Shown here: one piece after another, positions 1-7,771 of the stretch
Layout of the letters: every line of letters begins with the position of its first letter
Position numbering within the stretch: the first letter of the stretch is position 1
Made by a program: the position numbers and the translations under genes
Source: Paenibacillus stellifer
GTDB lineage: Bacteria > Bacillota > Bacilli > Paenibacillales > Paenibacillaceae
Direction of reading: 5' to 3'
Assembly: GCF_000758685.1 (NCBI RefSeq)
Contig: NZ_CP009286.1
Coordinates: forward strand, 2,510,501 to 2,574,500
Length of the DNA: 64,000 nt
Notes under the pieces: generated by a model
Database searches by the model: none
Seen by the model: the letters and a program-made list of their open reading frames with translations, nothing else
Told to the model about the DNA's origin: nothing

Positions 1-338
1 ACAATTTGATCGCGCTTCGCGGGCTTCAGGATATATTCTTTTACCCCCAAAGAGAGTGCCTCCTGGGCATAGGCAAAATAATCGTACGCTGTCACAAGCA
101 CGAACCGGGTGTCCGGCAGCCGCTCCCGCAGCTCACGCAGCGCTTCAAGTCCGCCGATTCCGGGCATATTGATGTCCAGAAACACAATATGAGGACGATG
201 CTCTTCTGCGCATTCGATTGCTGTACGTCCATTCCCGGCATGGATGAAGCGGAATATGCCCGGCATGGACCGCTCCACGGTCAATTCCAGGCCTTCTCTT
301 TCCAGTGGCTCGTCATCCGCGATCAGCAGTCTGTACAT
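1..338 (-). CDS. Response regulator, YesN-like, N-terminal part (cut by window edge)
   Basis: Reading leftward, the product begins MYRLLIADDE and contains a complete-looking CheY-type receiver: acidic pair D8/D9, phospho-acceptor D55 in FLDINMPG, the conserved Thr in VTAYDY and the Lys in ILKPAKRD. It runs off the left edge, so the output domain (AraC-type in YesN relatives) is not seen. The start was chosen because AAGGAG lies 12 bases upstream; an in-frame ATG four codons earlier abuts that site directly and is unlikely. The gene overlaps the end of the kinase gene, so the two are translationally coupled and are surely cognate partners. Confidence 0.9.
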   Translation of the reverse strand, partial: MYRLLIADDEPLEREGLELTVERSMPGIFRFIHAGNGRTAIECAEEHRPHIVFLDINMPGIGGLEALRELRERLPDTRFVLVTAYDYFAYAQEALSLGVKEYILKPAKRDQI

Positions 339-1758
339 GTATCTGTTCATCTCCTTTTTTGGCAGGAATTCTAATGGTTATGGTTGTTCCTTGGCCAAGC
401 CCGCTGCGGATTTGGACCAGGTCATCCTCCCCGTAGAACAGCTGAAGCCGCTTCAGAACATTGCGTGTGCCAAGCCCGGTGGACTTGCCGCTATCGCTGC
501 TTGCTTCAAGCCGCATAATAGCCTGCAGGGTCTCCTCCGGTATTCCGGTCCCGTTGTCCGAAATCTCGATCAGTACCCCGGCTTCTGCTTTCAACACCTT
601 CAGACTGATGACGGCACCGCTCTCCATATTGGAAACTCCGTGGTGGTAAGCGTTCTCGACAAGAGGCTGAAGCGTCAGCGCCGGAATTTCCACTTGAAGC
701 ACGGCTGGATCAGCGTCGAGTTCAAAACGGATGCGTTCCCGAAAGCGCGCCTGCTGAATGGCGGCGTATTCCTTGATATGGGTGATTTCTTCCTGCAGCG
801 TAACCGGAGTGTCCAGTCTCTGCAGGCTGTATCTTAGCAAATTCGACATGGAGATGATCAAATCGCTCGTCTTGTCGGCCCCTTCCAGCAGTGCCAATCT
901 GGAGAGAACATTCAGGGTGTTGAATAAAAAATGAGGGTTAATCTGGCTCTGGAGGGCCTGAAGCTCCAGCTCTTTCACAAGACGCTGCATTTCCAGACTC
1001 TTTTTATCACGTTCAATGAGCACGCTGAGGTCTGACGACATTTGGTAAATTGCGCTTGACAGGATGCCGAGCTCGTCGTCTCTTCTTGGCTGGAGAGCGA
1101 TGTCCAGATTGCCGGTCGCGATTTGATTGGCCAGACGTACCAGTCTGCCGACAGGTCCCGTTATACTGCGCGAAGCCCAGACCGCAAACAGCAGGCCCAT
1201 CAGCGCGTTCATTCCGAACAACGCCGCGCCGAGCCGGTTCATCCGCTCGTTCTCCTCCCGGATATTATTGATGATCGGACGGTAAAAAGCCAGCTCCGCA
1301 TCAACCAGCCGCTGCCCTTCCTCCCGGATATAACCGGCTGTATTCTCGGCTTCCACATAATGATTAAAGGCGATCTGAGGCTGTTCGGAAGCGGACGCCT
1401 GAATAGCAGCCTGCTTCTGTTCAAGAAAAGTAGCTGTCAGATTAACGTAATCCTCCAGTGTGAAGGAAGCATCTCTCTGATTGCCTTCCTGACGGATTTC
1501 GCCGCTCAGCCGCTCCAGTTGTGCGCCCGCCGAATTCATCTCGGCCTGGTCTGTTCTCGGATCAAGCAGAAAGGCATAGAGGAGCTTTAAATTGGTGTCT
1601 GCGGATTCAGTATTCTGCTCAATCAGAAGAATCCGTCCCAGCATTTCATCGTAGCTTCGCTGTACAACCTTTCCGCTCTGGAATACGAAGAAAGCAACGG
1701 TATTGGCGAACACGACAAGAAGAGGGATAAAGATCAACAGCTTGGCCCGTATTGTCAT
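313..1758 (-). CDS. Sensor histidine kinase, LytS/YesM type
   Basis: A 481-residue membrane kinase. A first transmembrane segment lies at about residues 7-26, followed by an extracytoplasmic helical region to about 175, a second segment at about 178-195, a HAMP domain, and the phospho-acceptor motif SQINPHFLFN with His276. The HATPase domain has LQPLVENAYHHG (N box) and ISDNGTGI (G1 box). This order is typical of Paenibacillus sugar-sensing kinases. It overlaps the upstream binding-protein gene by four bases (ATGA) and the downstream regulator gene. The likely role is to relay occupancy of the neighbouring binding protein to the response regulator; the ligand is unknown. Confidence 0.93.
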   Translation of the reverse strand: MTIRAKLLIFIPLLVVFANTVAFFVFQSGKVVQRSYDEMLGRILLIEQNTESADTNLKLLYAFLLDPRTDQAEMNSAGAQLERLSGEIRQEGNQRDASFTLEDYVNLTATFLEQKQAAIQASASEQPQIAFNHYVEAENTAGYIREEGQRLVDAELAFYRPIINNIREENERMNRLGAALFGMNALMGLLFAVWASRSITGPVGRLVRLANQIATGNLDIALQPRRDDELGILSSAIYQMSSDLSVLIERDKKSLEMQRLVKELELQALQSQINPHFLFNTLNVLSRLALLEGADKTSDLIISMSNLLRYSLQRLDTPVTLQEEITHIKEYAAIQQARFRERIRFELDADPAVLQVEIPALTLQPLVENAYHHGVSNMESGAVISLKVLKAEAGVLIEISDNGTGIPEETLQAIMRLEASSDSGKSTGLGTRNVLKRLQLFYGEDDLVQIRSGLGQGTTITIRIPAKKGDEQIHVQTADRG

Positions 1759-2753
1759 GGCGTTTCGCCTCCGTCATTCTGACCCGTTGACCCTTTGCCG
1801 ATTATGTAGGTTCTCGTATAGGTCATACTTGGCGGAGTGCTTCCGCTGAAGTAATCGTGCAGCCGCTCAATGGCCTGCGCACCCATTTCCACGGGCTGCT
1901 GCACGATGGCCGATTCAATCTCCGACTGGCGAATCGCTGCCACCGTCTCCTCCATATCGTCAAAAGCGAAAATATGCAGGCCGCTTGTGCCAACCCGCTG
2001 AGCAGCTTCAAGTATACCCGGACCGTCCAAGGCGCTAAACCCGACCATGAACCGGATACCCGGACTTTGATTCAGTATGGTCTGAGCCTGCTGTACGGCT
2101 TGAAGCCGCGAGATGTTGGAGGATCGGATCTCCACGATATGAAGTCCTGGATAATGCCCGATGACAGAACGGAATCCGGCCAGTCTCAGCCGCTGATTCT
2201 CGACCTGCTCACTGCTGATCAGGACTCCAATATCGCCTTGCCCTCCGGCGGCATGCGCCACAAGCTCGCCCATTTGGCGGCCAGCGCCTTCGTTGTCCGT
2301 ACCCACATAGGCCAGCCGCTTGGAGCCGGGCTCGTCTGTGTCGACCGTGACAACGGGAATGCCGAGACTGGCGGCCTTATCAATCAACGCGCGATACTCC
2401 GGGTTGTTGATGCCCTGAATCACGATGGCGTCGGCCTTGGCTGAGATTGCCTTATCGAGCAGCTTGATCTGCTCGGACGGATTGATGCGGTCCGGTCCGG
2501 TATAGTCGAGACGCAAGCCATATTTGTCGGCGGCTTCGCGTGCGCCTTGTCCGATAGCCTGCCAGAAATAGTTGCCGCGTTCCTGTGAGATGAGCACGAT
2601 CTTTTTACCGAGACTACCGTCTATCGGCTCAACCGCCTCCAGCGGCCCGACAAGCTGATGAATATGGAGAAAGGAGAGCGTGAACCGGACAAGCAGCCAG
2701 GCGAATAACAAAAAGAGGGGGATGACGGCGAACGGCCATTTACGGTTTGACAT
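1755..2753 (-). CDS. Membrane-anchored sugar-binding protein (RbsB/LacI-type periplasmic fold)
   Basis: 332 residues with an N-terminal hydrophobic anchor (about residues 5-30, no lipobox Cys). A type I periplasmic binding fold follows: KIVLISQERGNYFWQAIGQG, then DAIVIQGINNPEYR, VVTVDTDEPGSKR and GFSALDGPGILEAAQ. The anchored form, and its position as first gene of a binding protein-kinase-regulator operon without a permease or ATPase in view, suggest a sensory co-receptor rather than an import component. That role is inferred; the sugar cannot be read from the sequence. Confidence 0.85.
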   Translation of the reverse strand: MSNRKWPFAVIPLFLLFAWLLVRFTLSFLHIHQLVGPLEAVEPIDGSLGKKIVLISQERGNYFWQAIGQGAREAADKYGLRLDYTGPDRINPSEQIKLLDKAISAKADAIVIQGINNPEYRALIDKAASLGIPVVTVDTDEPGSKRLAYVGTDNEGAGRQMGELVAHAAGGQGDIGVLISSEQVENQRLRLAGFRSVIGHYPGLHIVEIRSSNISRLQAVQQAQTILNQSPGIRFMVGFSALDGPGILEAAQRVGTSGLHIFAFDDMEETVAAIRQSEIESAIVQQPVEMGAQAIERLHDYFSGSTPPSMTYTRTYIIGKGSTGQNDGGETP

Positions 2754-3057
2754 GCCTTGGCTCCTTTATCCGGACTTAGAATAAACAGGTTTGGTATTAC
2801 CCATTATACACGAAGATATCCGGATATCCCGGATTCCCGATAGGTTTGTGCAAGGCATCAGCCGTTACAAATTGGAGGAACCGGGACTAAGGAAGGAACC
2901 AGATGCGTGCAAGCACTGAAGGACGCTTGAGGAGCAGATGGCAGAACGAAGACTGCTGTCTCAGAGCACACCGGTTCCTTTTTATAACTTTTACACGAGA
3001 TGGTCTATCCGGTAATGCTGAAAAGCCGCTTGCGATGCGCAGACGGAGAGAATTCGG

Positions 3058-3095
3058 CCACAAAGCTGGCGTCCGATCGGGCGTCAGCTTTGTGG
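3058..3095. repeat. Near-perfect 38-bp palindrome in the gap between operons
   Basis: The 404-bp gap 2754-3157 holds no convincing gene. Its main structure is this palindrome, two 19-base arms differing only by G-T type pairs, centred on CGATCG. No T-run follows on either strand, so it is not a classic intrinsic terminator. It could be a termination hairpin of another kind, an operator or a mobile-repeat unit. Confidence 0.5.
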
Positions 3096-3157
3096 CATAG
3101 AATGAGGTAAATTTTGGAAATGAGTGGGAAAATAAGAAGCCGTGCGATTGACCGGAG

Positions 3158-3397
3158 CTATATAGGCATGAACCAGACGATCTCGCTGATGCGCACGAAG
3201 AATCGTCTGCCATTCGTCTCCAGTACAACATGGTCCGGCTTGACCTCGATAATACAACCGTTGATCCTCCCACGAGATGTTTCCAGGACAACCGGTTTAC
3301 CGATCAGACATTTTAGAGCTTCTACGACATAAGGATCAACCGGATAGACAACAACGGGGTGGGGCATATGAGACATGGGTTGCATTGAACTATTCAT
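3158..3397 (-). CDS. DUF2642 (YuzF-like) small protein
   Basis: 79 residues. The core VVLETSRGRINGCIIEVKPDHV followed by FFVRISEIVWFMP is typical of the DUF2642 family, short beta-rich proteins of Bacillales often linked to spores. GGGAGG lies about 10 bases upstream of the chosen ATG. The N-terminus is rich in Met, Ser and Pro. No catalytic residues are apparent and the molecular role is unknown. It stands alone, transcribed leftward. The 250-bp stretch between it and the next gene holds only a candidate promoter. Confidence 0.75.
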   Translation of the reverse strand: MNSSMQPMSHMPHPVVVYPVDPYVVEALKCLIGKPVVLETSRGRINGCIIEVKPDHVVLETNGRRFFVRISEIVWFMPI

Positions 3398-3586
3398 CGT
3401 ATAGCTACCTCCCTAACGAGTATAGGGCATTCTATGCAGATGCCTAATGAATGGGCAGGGCGGCAGCCCGGTTGGTGGTTGATGCAGGGAGAGAAGAACG
3501 CCATGCTCTGACAGCCAGCTGATGTAGAAAGAGAAGGAGAAGCGGGTATAACAGGGACTTGCATTGCCCTGATTATTGACCATTGA

Positions 3587-3614
3587 TTGATCAATTTCAT
3601 TTATGGATTATACT
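3587..3614 (+). promoter_or_regulatory. Candidate SigA promoter for the ABM-domain gene
   Basis: TTGATC, 16 bases, TATACT, about 36 bases upstream of the start codon. It overlaps the small palindrome TTGATTGATCAA. Confidence 0.45.
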
Positions 3615-3649
3615 AAATGTAAGCAACATGAGATTATGGGAGGGGACAT

Positions 3650-3976
3650 ATGAGCGAAATAGCAAATACTCCGGAGCCGCCTTATTACGCTGTCATTTTT
3701 ACGTCGGAGCGAAGCGATGGAGATAACGGATATGGCGAAATGGCAGAGGAAATGGTTAGGCTTGCGGCGGCCCAACCCGGGTTTCTAGGTGTGGAAAGCG
3801 CCAGGGAAGGCGTGGGAATTACCGTATCCTACTGGGAATCGCTCGAAGCGATACATAATTGGAAGCAGAACGAACGGCATATGATAGCTCAGCAAAAAGG
3901 CATGTCCGAATGGTATCTCCGATACAAGACGAGGGTATGCAAGGTTGAGCGGGATTATGGGTTTGGGCGGGGCTAG
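3650..3976 (+). CDS. Antibiotic-biosynthesis-monooxygenase (ABM) fold protein
   Basis: 108 residues. The pattern YAVIFTSER, then AAQPGFLGVESAR, then GITVSYWESLEAIHNWKQ and HMIAQQKG is the ferredoxin-like ABM domain (heme-degrading and quinone monooxygenase-like families, YbaK/HmoB relatives). A strong GGGAGGGG site precedes the ATG. Many members of this subfamily have no known substrate, so enzyme activity is not certain. The gene appears monocistronic, with its own promoter and a weak terminator. Confidence 0.8.
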   Translation: MSEIANTPEPPYYAVIFTSERSDGDNGYGEMAEEMVRLAAAQPGFLGVESAREGVGITVSYWESLEAIHNWKQNERHMIAQQKGMSEWYLRYKTRVCKVERDYGFGRG

Positions 3977-4050
3977 AAAAAACATATTGTGTCTGATGTA
4001 TCGGGAGTCGTGCCACGAGGTTATCTTACAGATTTCTGAGAAAATGAAGA

Positions 4051-4070
4051 AGCCTTGATTGCTCAAGGCT
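4051..4070 (+). terminator. Weak hairpin after the ABM gene
   Basis: Stem AGCCTTGA/TCAAGGCT with a 4-base loop, followed by CCTTCG rather than a T-run; termination strength is doubtful. Confidence 0.35.
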
Positions 4071-4128
4071 CCTTCGATCGATGACAAGGGGGAATGAACT
4101 CATATCCTATGCCATATATATGTCTGCT

Positions 4129-4678
4129 TCAGTCCTTAGCAGCGTACTCATTTACTTCAAACGAGAGAATGTTCTTGAAAATCACATAATCCTTACGACT
4201 GATAAAAGGGCCTTTGTTGTTATCGTGCTTATCGATAGCATAGGAAGCAGGGCCGGTGCTGGCTTCTTTTTGCTTCATACCAGGAAATAAAGCTGTTTAC
4301 TTCGTCCATCGACAGGTCGAATTCCTTTTCTAAGCCGGTTGTCATGGTGATAGTAAGAATTCCCCGGCTTTCAGCTTGAGGAGTTGGACCAAATGAACCA
4401 GAGGCATTCAAAATGCGTGACTTAATTGTGTAGCTATCACCTAAATCAATGGTTAGATTTTGATTATTGAGTGTAACGCCCGTTTCTTTATCGTTATCTG
4501 TAGTTAAAAGAGTGGTTTCGCCCTCTCCCCAAAGGCTGGCGCTTAAAGTTGCAGTCTTCCCATCAACAAGTCCGCCTGGATAAGCATAGGATAAAGATGA
4601 AAAACGGAAGATTACTACCAGAAGTAAGGCCGTAATAACCGCGAGAATGCCTAGTTTCTTCTTTGATGCAATTCTCAT
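4129..4678 (-). pseudogene. Secreted or surface protein, frameshifted near the C-terminus
   Basis: The start at 4678 (MRIASKKKLGILAVITALLL) has AAGGAGT upstream and gives an N-terminal signal or anchor segment. The frame reads as far as NSFISWYEAK and then stops at 4229 after eight unrelated residues. One base later, the next frame continues with EASTGPASYAIDKHDNNKGP and ends FKNILSFEVNEYAAKD at 4129. Both halves look like one domain, so a single extra A in an AAAAA run (4271-4275 on this strand's complement) has broken the gene, or the assembly has a homopolymer error. The function is unknown. The IS lies just upstream, between the gene and any promoter. Confidence 0.65.
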
Positions 4679-4805
4679 AAATATCAGACTCCTTATAAAG
4701 TTTTTCCAAATCATCATAATAAATAGAAACAAGGATTGTCTAAACAAAAATGAGCAAATATGTAATTTTGAGTGCGTTCTTATGAGTAAATACTTCCAGA
4801 AAAAA

Positions 4806-5548
4806 TTAGCGCGTGTCTGAAAACTCATCATTGGTCAATTTGAAAATGGCAGCTATGTATGTAAACACCAGGAATGACTTAGCCAACTTGTCGTAACGAG
4901 TCACCACACGGTGAAAGTGTTTGATTTTATTTGAAAAAGCACTCAACCAAGAGGTGTTCTTTATACCGATACCAATCGACTTTCCATGGATGCTGACTAT
5001 TCGCTTTAGGCGGAATGGTGTAAGTGGCCTGTTTAGTCGTAATCCAGTTCCGAATGGCTTCTGAGCCATAGGCTTTATTGCCAAGAATATGGCTTCCTGT
5101 AATATCCGGTTCCTGGAGCAATTCGATCGCTGGAACGGAATCATGAACTTGGCCACCCGTCAGAAGAAAAGCCAGAGGGTTTCCTAATCCATCGACTACC
5201 GTATGAAGTTTGGTTGTCTTGCCGCCACGACTGACGCCGATGTGTTGATTTACTTCGTGTCCATCTGCGTTTTTTTGCACCCGCACTGTGTTGGTGGGCT
5301 TTGACCGATGTAGAATCAATGCTCAAGTTTTCAAAATCCGGTTCGATGTGAAGGGCTTGGAAGATCGCGATAAGTAGTCCGGAATCTCTCCATTTGCAGA
5401 AGCGACTATAGGCCGTTTTCCATGAACCATAACGTTCTTCCGGCAAATCTCGCCATGCCGCGCCACTTCGGGAAATCCAAAGAAAGGTATTAAACATCGT
5501 GCGATACCGTCTTTGAATCATGCTCGTTGCTCCATTCGCTTTTCTCAC
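4806..5548 (-). pseudogene. IS5-family transposase, in three frames
   Basis: The first part (ORF from 5548) has SGAAWRDLPEERYGSWKTAY and LSIDSTSVKAHQH, the usual DDE transposase start without its first 30 or so residues. The second part (frame of 4927-5319) has GGKTTKLHTVVDGLGNPL and the DAxxD-like region. The third part has NKIKHFHRVVTRYDKLAKSF, the usual C-terminus. The first junction matches the position where IS427-group elements use programmed frameshifting. The second junction, in a run of A residues after ECFF, is a plain one-base insertion and should inactivate the enzyme. The final stop codon falls across the element's end. Confidence 0.8.
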
Positions 5549-5585
5549 ATCATACCAAATGATTCTTCAGTTTTCAGACATGCCC
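4809..5585 (-). mobile_element. Decayed IS5-family (IS427-like) insertion sequence
   Basis: Terminal inverted repeats of 17 bp (4809-4825 and 5569-5585) share the core TGTCTGAAAACT and differ at two positions. TA flanks both ends, consistent with a 2-bp target duplication. The element is only 777 bp, and its transposase lacks the usual N-terminus and carries at least one inactivating frameshift. It sits between the frameshifted surface gene and the left end of the biosynthetic cluster. Confidence 0.8.
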
Positions 5586-5637
5586 TAGTAACACAACCTC
5601 CAATCCACAAGCCGCTCTCTGTGCAGTCCGGCTGCGG

Positions 5638-7167
5638 TTATGAGGGCTGTAACCGGACGCCGACGTCAGAGAAGGTGAGCGTCAGGGGCTTGTAGGTTCC
5701 CCATGTTTTGCAGCCTACGCCAAGCTGATCGACCGGCTTCAGCGCGGTTGTCCGGTACACCTCCTTCACTTCGTCCCGGCTGTATCCGTAACGGAACATA
5801 TACAGTCCGCCCGCATGCTCAAGCTCCAGAATGAAACGTTTGGCCGATAGGAGCACGGTGCTTGGAATATGATCGTCCCCGATTTTTTGCAGCACCAAGG
5901 ACTCGCCTCTGTAGATTCCCCAGAAGAACAGCTCTCCCGTCGTGCTTCGAAGCACAATGCCGCCGTGATACTCGGTCTCCGGCTCGGTCGCATCGGCGCA
6001 GACCTCGCAGGAGAACAGCCAATTGCGGCCCTTCAGGTCCTGATTCAGCAGCGCCTTGGGTGATTCGTCGTTGATCCAGGAATTGTACAGCTTCGAATTT
6101 GCGAAATGGAACAGCAGCCGGGTTCCATGTCCGGCAATCAGCTTGTCGCGGTTATTCTCGTAGATCCACAATGAACCCCGTTCCTCTATCCAGCAGGCCG
6201 CATGATGCGAGAGCCGCTCCCGCAACTCCTGCATCATCCGGCACATGTCCGCTTCTTCCTGGAATGCCGGCACGGTGATTTCGCGCCAGGAACCGGTTTT
6301 GCCGCGCTTGAAATGGACTGCATATCGGGTAATCGCCTTCCGCCATTTCTCCGCGAGCGAGTTGACCTTGTCCTTCATGCGATTGAGATCGTCGGGATCG
6401 ACACGGGAATACCGGGTCAACAGGGCGAACAATTCGGAGTAGTACACTTCCTTGTAGTTAATATGCTTCAGCAGCAAATTGGTCGACAGATCAATCGAAG
6501 GGGAAGGCGAGCTTGTCAGAGCCTCGAAGAAAGCAATCTCGACAGGAGGAGCATCGCTTCTCTGCGCAACATACAAATCCAGGCTTTCCTCGATAAAGCG
6601 CGGAATGTCGATCGCCTGCTCCGTTCTCTCCAGCGACACGATGCCGGTTTCGCTTGCGTAATTGCGCAGGTAGGACCTGTACATCTTATCTATAATAGGG
6701 TAAGGAATGACGAACTCTTCGTAGTTATGCTCATTGCTCCGCTTCTGGGTACCGTCGATTACAGAGAATAGCTCATGTTCCTTGTCATAGCCGGTAATCA
6801 GGAACATGTGCGGCCAATCAGTCGCATCGAAATGGGACGAGTAGTACAGTTCTCTGAGATTGCCGGGGACGAGTACGGGTCTTCCCGCGGCGATCTGCTC
6901 CTCAATCAAGAGAATGGGATCGCACTCCCGGAACAGGTTGAGGCGAAATCCGAGCTTCGGGAGTATTTCGCTGCAGAGATCATAGAGATCATAATCCGTA
7001 ATCAGGCATTCATGAGTGGTCAGCAATTTCAGATACATGTAGAACAGGGAGGAATGGCCGCTTGCCAGTCCTTCGACGGCAATGCCGAAGGGCTTCTCGA
7101 AGCAGGTGAGATGGGTAAGCGGGTAGTCGTCGTTGCCCGGTTTAATTTTGGTCAAGATATTTCGCAA
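5638..7167 (-). CDS. BtrH-like (C39-peptidase-fold) acyltransferase candidate with C-terminal lectin-like region
   Basis: About 509 residues. The N-terminal third has a conserved Cys in the TCFEKPFGIAVEG context, VLVPGNLRELYY and a later WPHMFLITGYDKE, resembling the papain/C39-like domain of BtrH, which transfers an ACP-bound acyl group onto an aminoglycoside in butirosin synthesis. The C-terminal third (TRLLFHFANSKLYNSWIND onward) looks like a DUF1349/concanavalin-like beta sandwich. It is transcribed divergently from the main operon and lies within the cluster. The TTG start is chosen because GAGGAG sits 10 bases upstream; an ATG at 7185 has no such site. The acyltransfer role is inference from fold resemblance and context. 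Confidence 0.6.
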   Translation of the reverse strand: MRNILTKIKPGNDDYPLTHLTCFEKPFGIAVEGLASGHSSLFYMYLKLLTTHECLITDYDLYDLCSEILPKLGFRLNLFRECDPILLIEEQIAAGRPVLVPGNLRELYYSSHFDATDWPHMFLITGYDKEHELFSVIDGTQKRSNEHNYEEFVIPYPIIDKMYRSYLRNYASETGIVSLERTEQAIDIPRFIEESLDLYVAQRSDAPPVEIAFFEALTSSPSPSIDLSTNLLLKHINYKEVYYSELFALLTRYSRVDPDDLNRMKDKVNSLAEKWRKAITRYAVHFKRGKTGSWREITVPAFQEEADMCRMMQELRERLSHHAACWIEERGSLWIYENNRDKLIAGHGTRLLFHFANSKLYNSWINDESPKALLNQDLKGRNWLFSCEVCADATEPETEYHGGIVLRSTTGELFFWGIYRGESLVLQKIGDDHIPSTVLLSAKRFILELEHAGGLYMFRYGYSRDEVKEVYRTTALKPVDQLGVGCKTWGTYKPLTLTFSDVGVRLQPS

Positions 7168-7372
7168 AAGAATCACGCTCCTCATATATGAATAAATATT
7201 ATGAATAATGTAATGATATGCAAGGTTGAGATTATGAATCCGACCAAAAAATCAGTAATGCGGGAACGCTCGGGAGAGCAGTCTGCATGAAATCGGCCCG
7301 CTGAAATTCAATCGGTCGCAGCGCCTGCAGCCAATGGATAGCGTAAATACACACTTAAGGAAGACAACCGTA

Positions 7373-7386
7373 AGAAAGCGTTCACA
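7373..7386. promoter_or_regulatory. Candidate CcpA-binding cre site in the divergent promoter region
   Basis: AGAAAGCGTTCACA matches the consensus TGWAANCGNTNWCA at all but the first base. It lies between the divergent cluster genes and about 135 bp upstream of the operon's strong -35 box. A CcpA gene is present at 61.8 kb. The rest of the 7168-7771 gap holds the promoter and leader described separately. Confidence 0.45.
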
Positions 7387-7519
7387 AAATGCATACGTTT
7401 GCATTTGACTATAGTTTATCTTCATATTTCGGCATATTTCTCGTGATTTCAGGCGATTTCATGCTCTATTTTCATGCAATGCTTTGCACGAATCGTCCAT
7501 TTATTTTGGATTCCATGTA

Positions 7520-7547
7520 TTGACATATCATCTGTTGGAAGTATAAT
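7520..7547 (+). promoter_or_regulatory. Strong consensus SigA promoter of the biosynthetic operon
   Basis: Perfect TTGACA and perfect TATAAT separated by 16 bases. The predicted transcript starts near 7554, giving a leader of roughly 220 bases before the first large gene. Confidence 0.75.
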
Positions 7548-7619
7548 ACATTACATACGCAGGAGGCAATGAACAAAAATTGAAGGTACGAAACCGTTTG
7601 GTCCCCTGAAGGAAACAAG

Positions 7620-7703
7620 ATGAAATCGGCTTTGATCCGGCAAACTCAAATCTGCCTCTCAGTGTATATCCATGCATTTTTACTGAAAATTTTGTCGGAT
7701 TGA
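7620..7703 (+). CDS. Possible 27-residue leader peptide or small precursor
   Basis: The ORF begins MKSALIRQTQ and ends AFLLKILSD, with GAAGGA six bases upstream, inside the operon leader. A four-codon mini-ORF (MNKN, 7569-7583) with a perfect AGGAGG precedes it. Conservation cannot be judged here. It could be a regulatory leader peptide, a tiny product or chance. Confidence 0.3.
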   Translation: MKSALIRQTQICLSVYIHAFLLKILSD

Positions 7704-7717
7704 TTTGTCGGATTGAT
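7692..7717 (+). repeat. Tandem 13-bp repeat at the end of the leader ORF
   Basis: Two perfect direct copies of TTGTCGGATTGAT. The first carries the stop codon of the 27-codon ORF. Confidence 0.7.
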
Positions 7718-7771
7718 ATGTGAAATTTGTAACTACCGGGCCTCCCGGCCCCTATACGTAAGGAGGGCATT

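Noticed and set aside
4081..4290. A 69-codon plus-strand frame beginning MTRGNELISY
   Set aside because: It lies opposite the frameshifted secreted-protein gene, whose two halves explain the sequence better.
4806..5548. Programmed frameshifting as full explanation of the split transposase
   Set aside because: Only the first junction suits it; the second frame change near the C-terminus and the missing N-terminus indicate decay.
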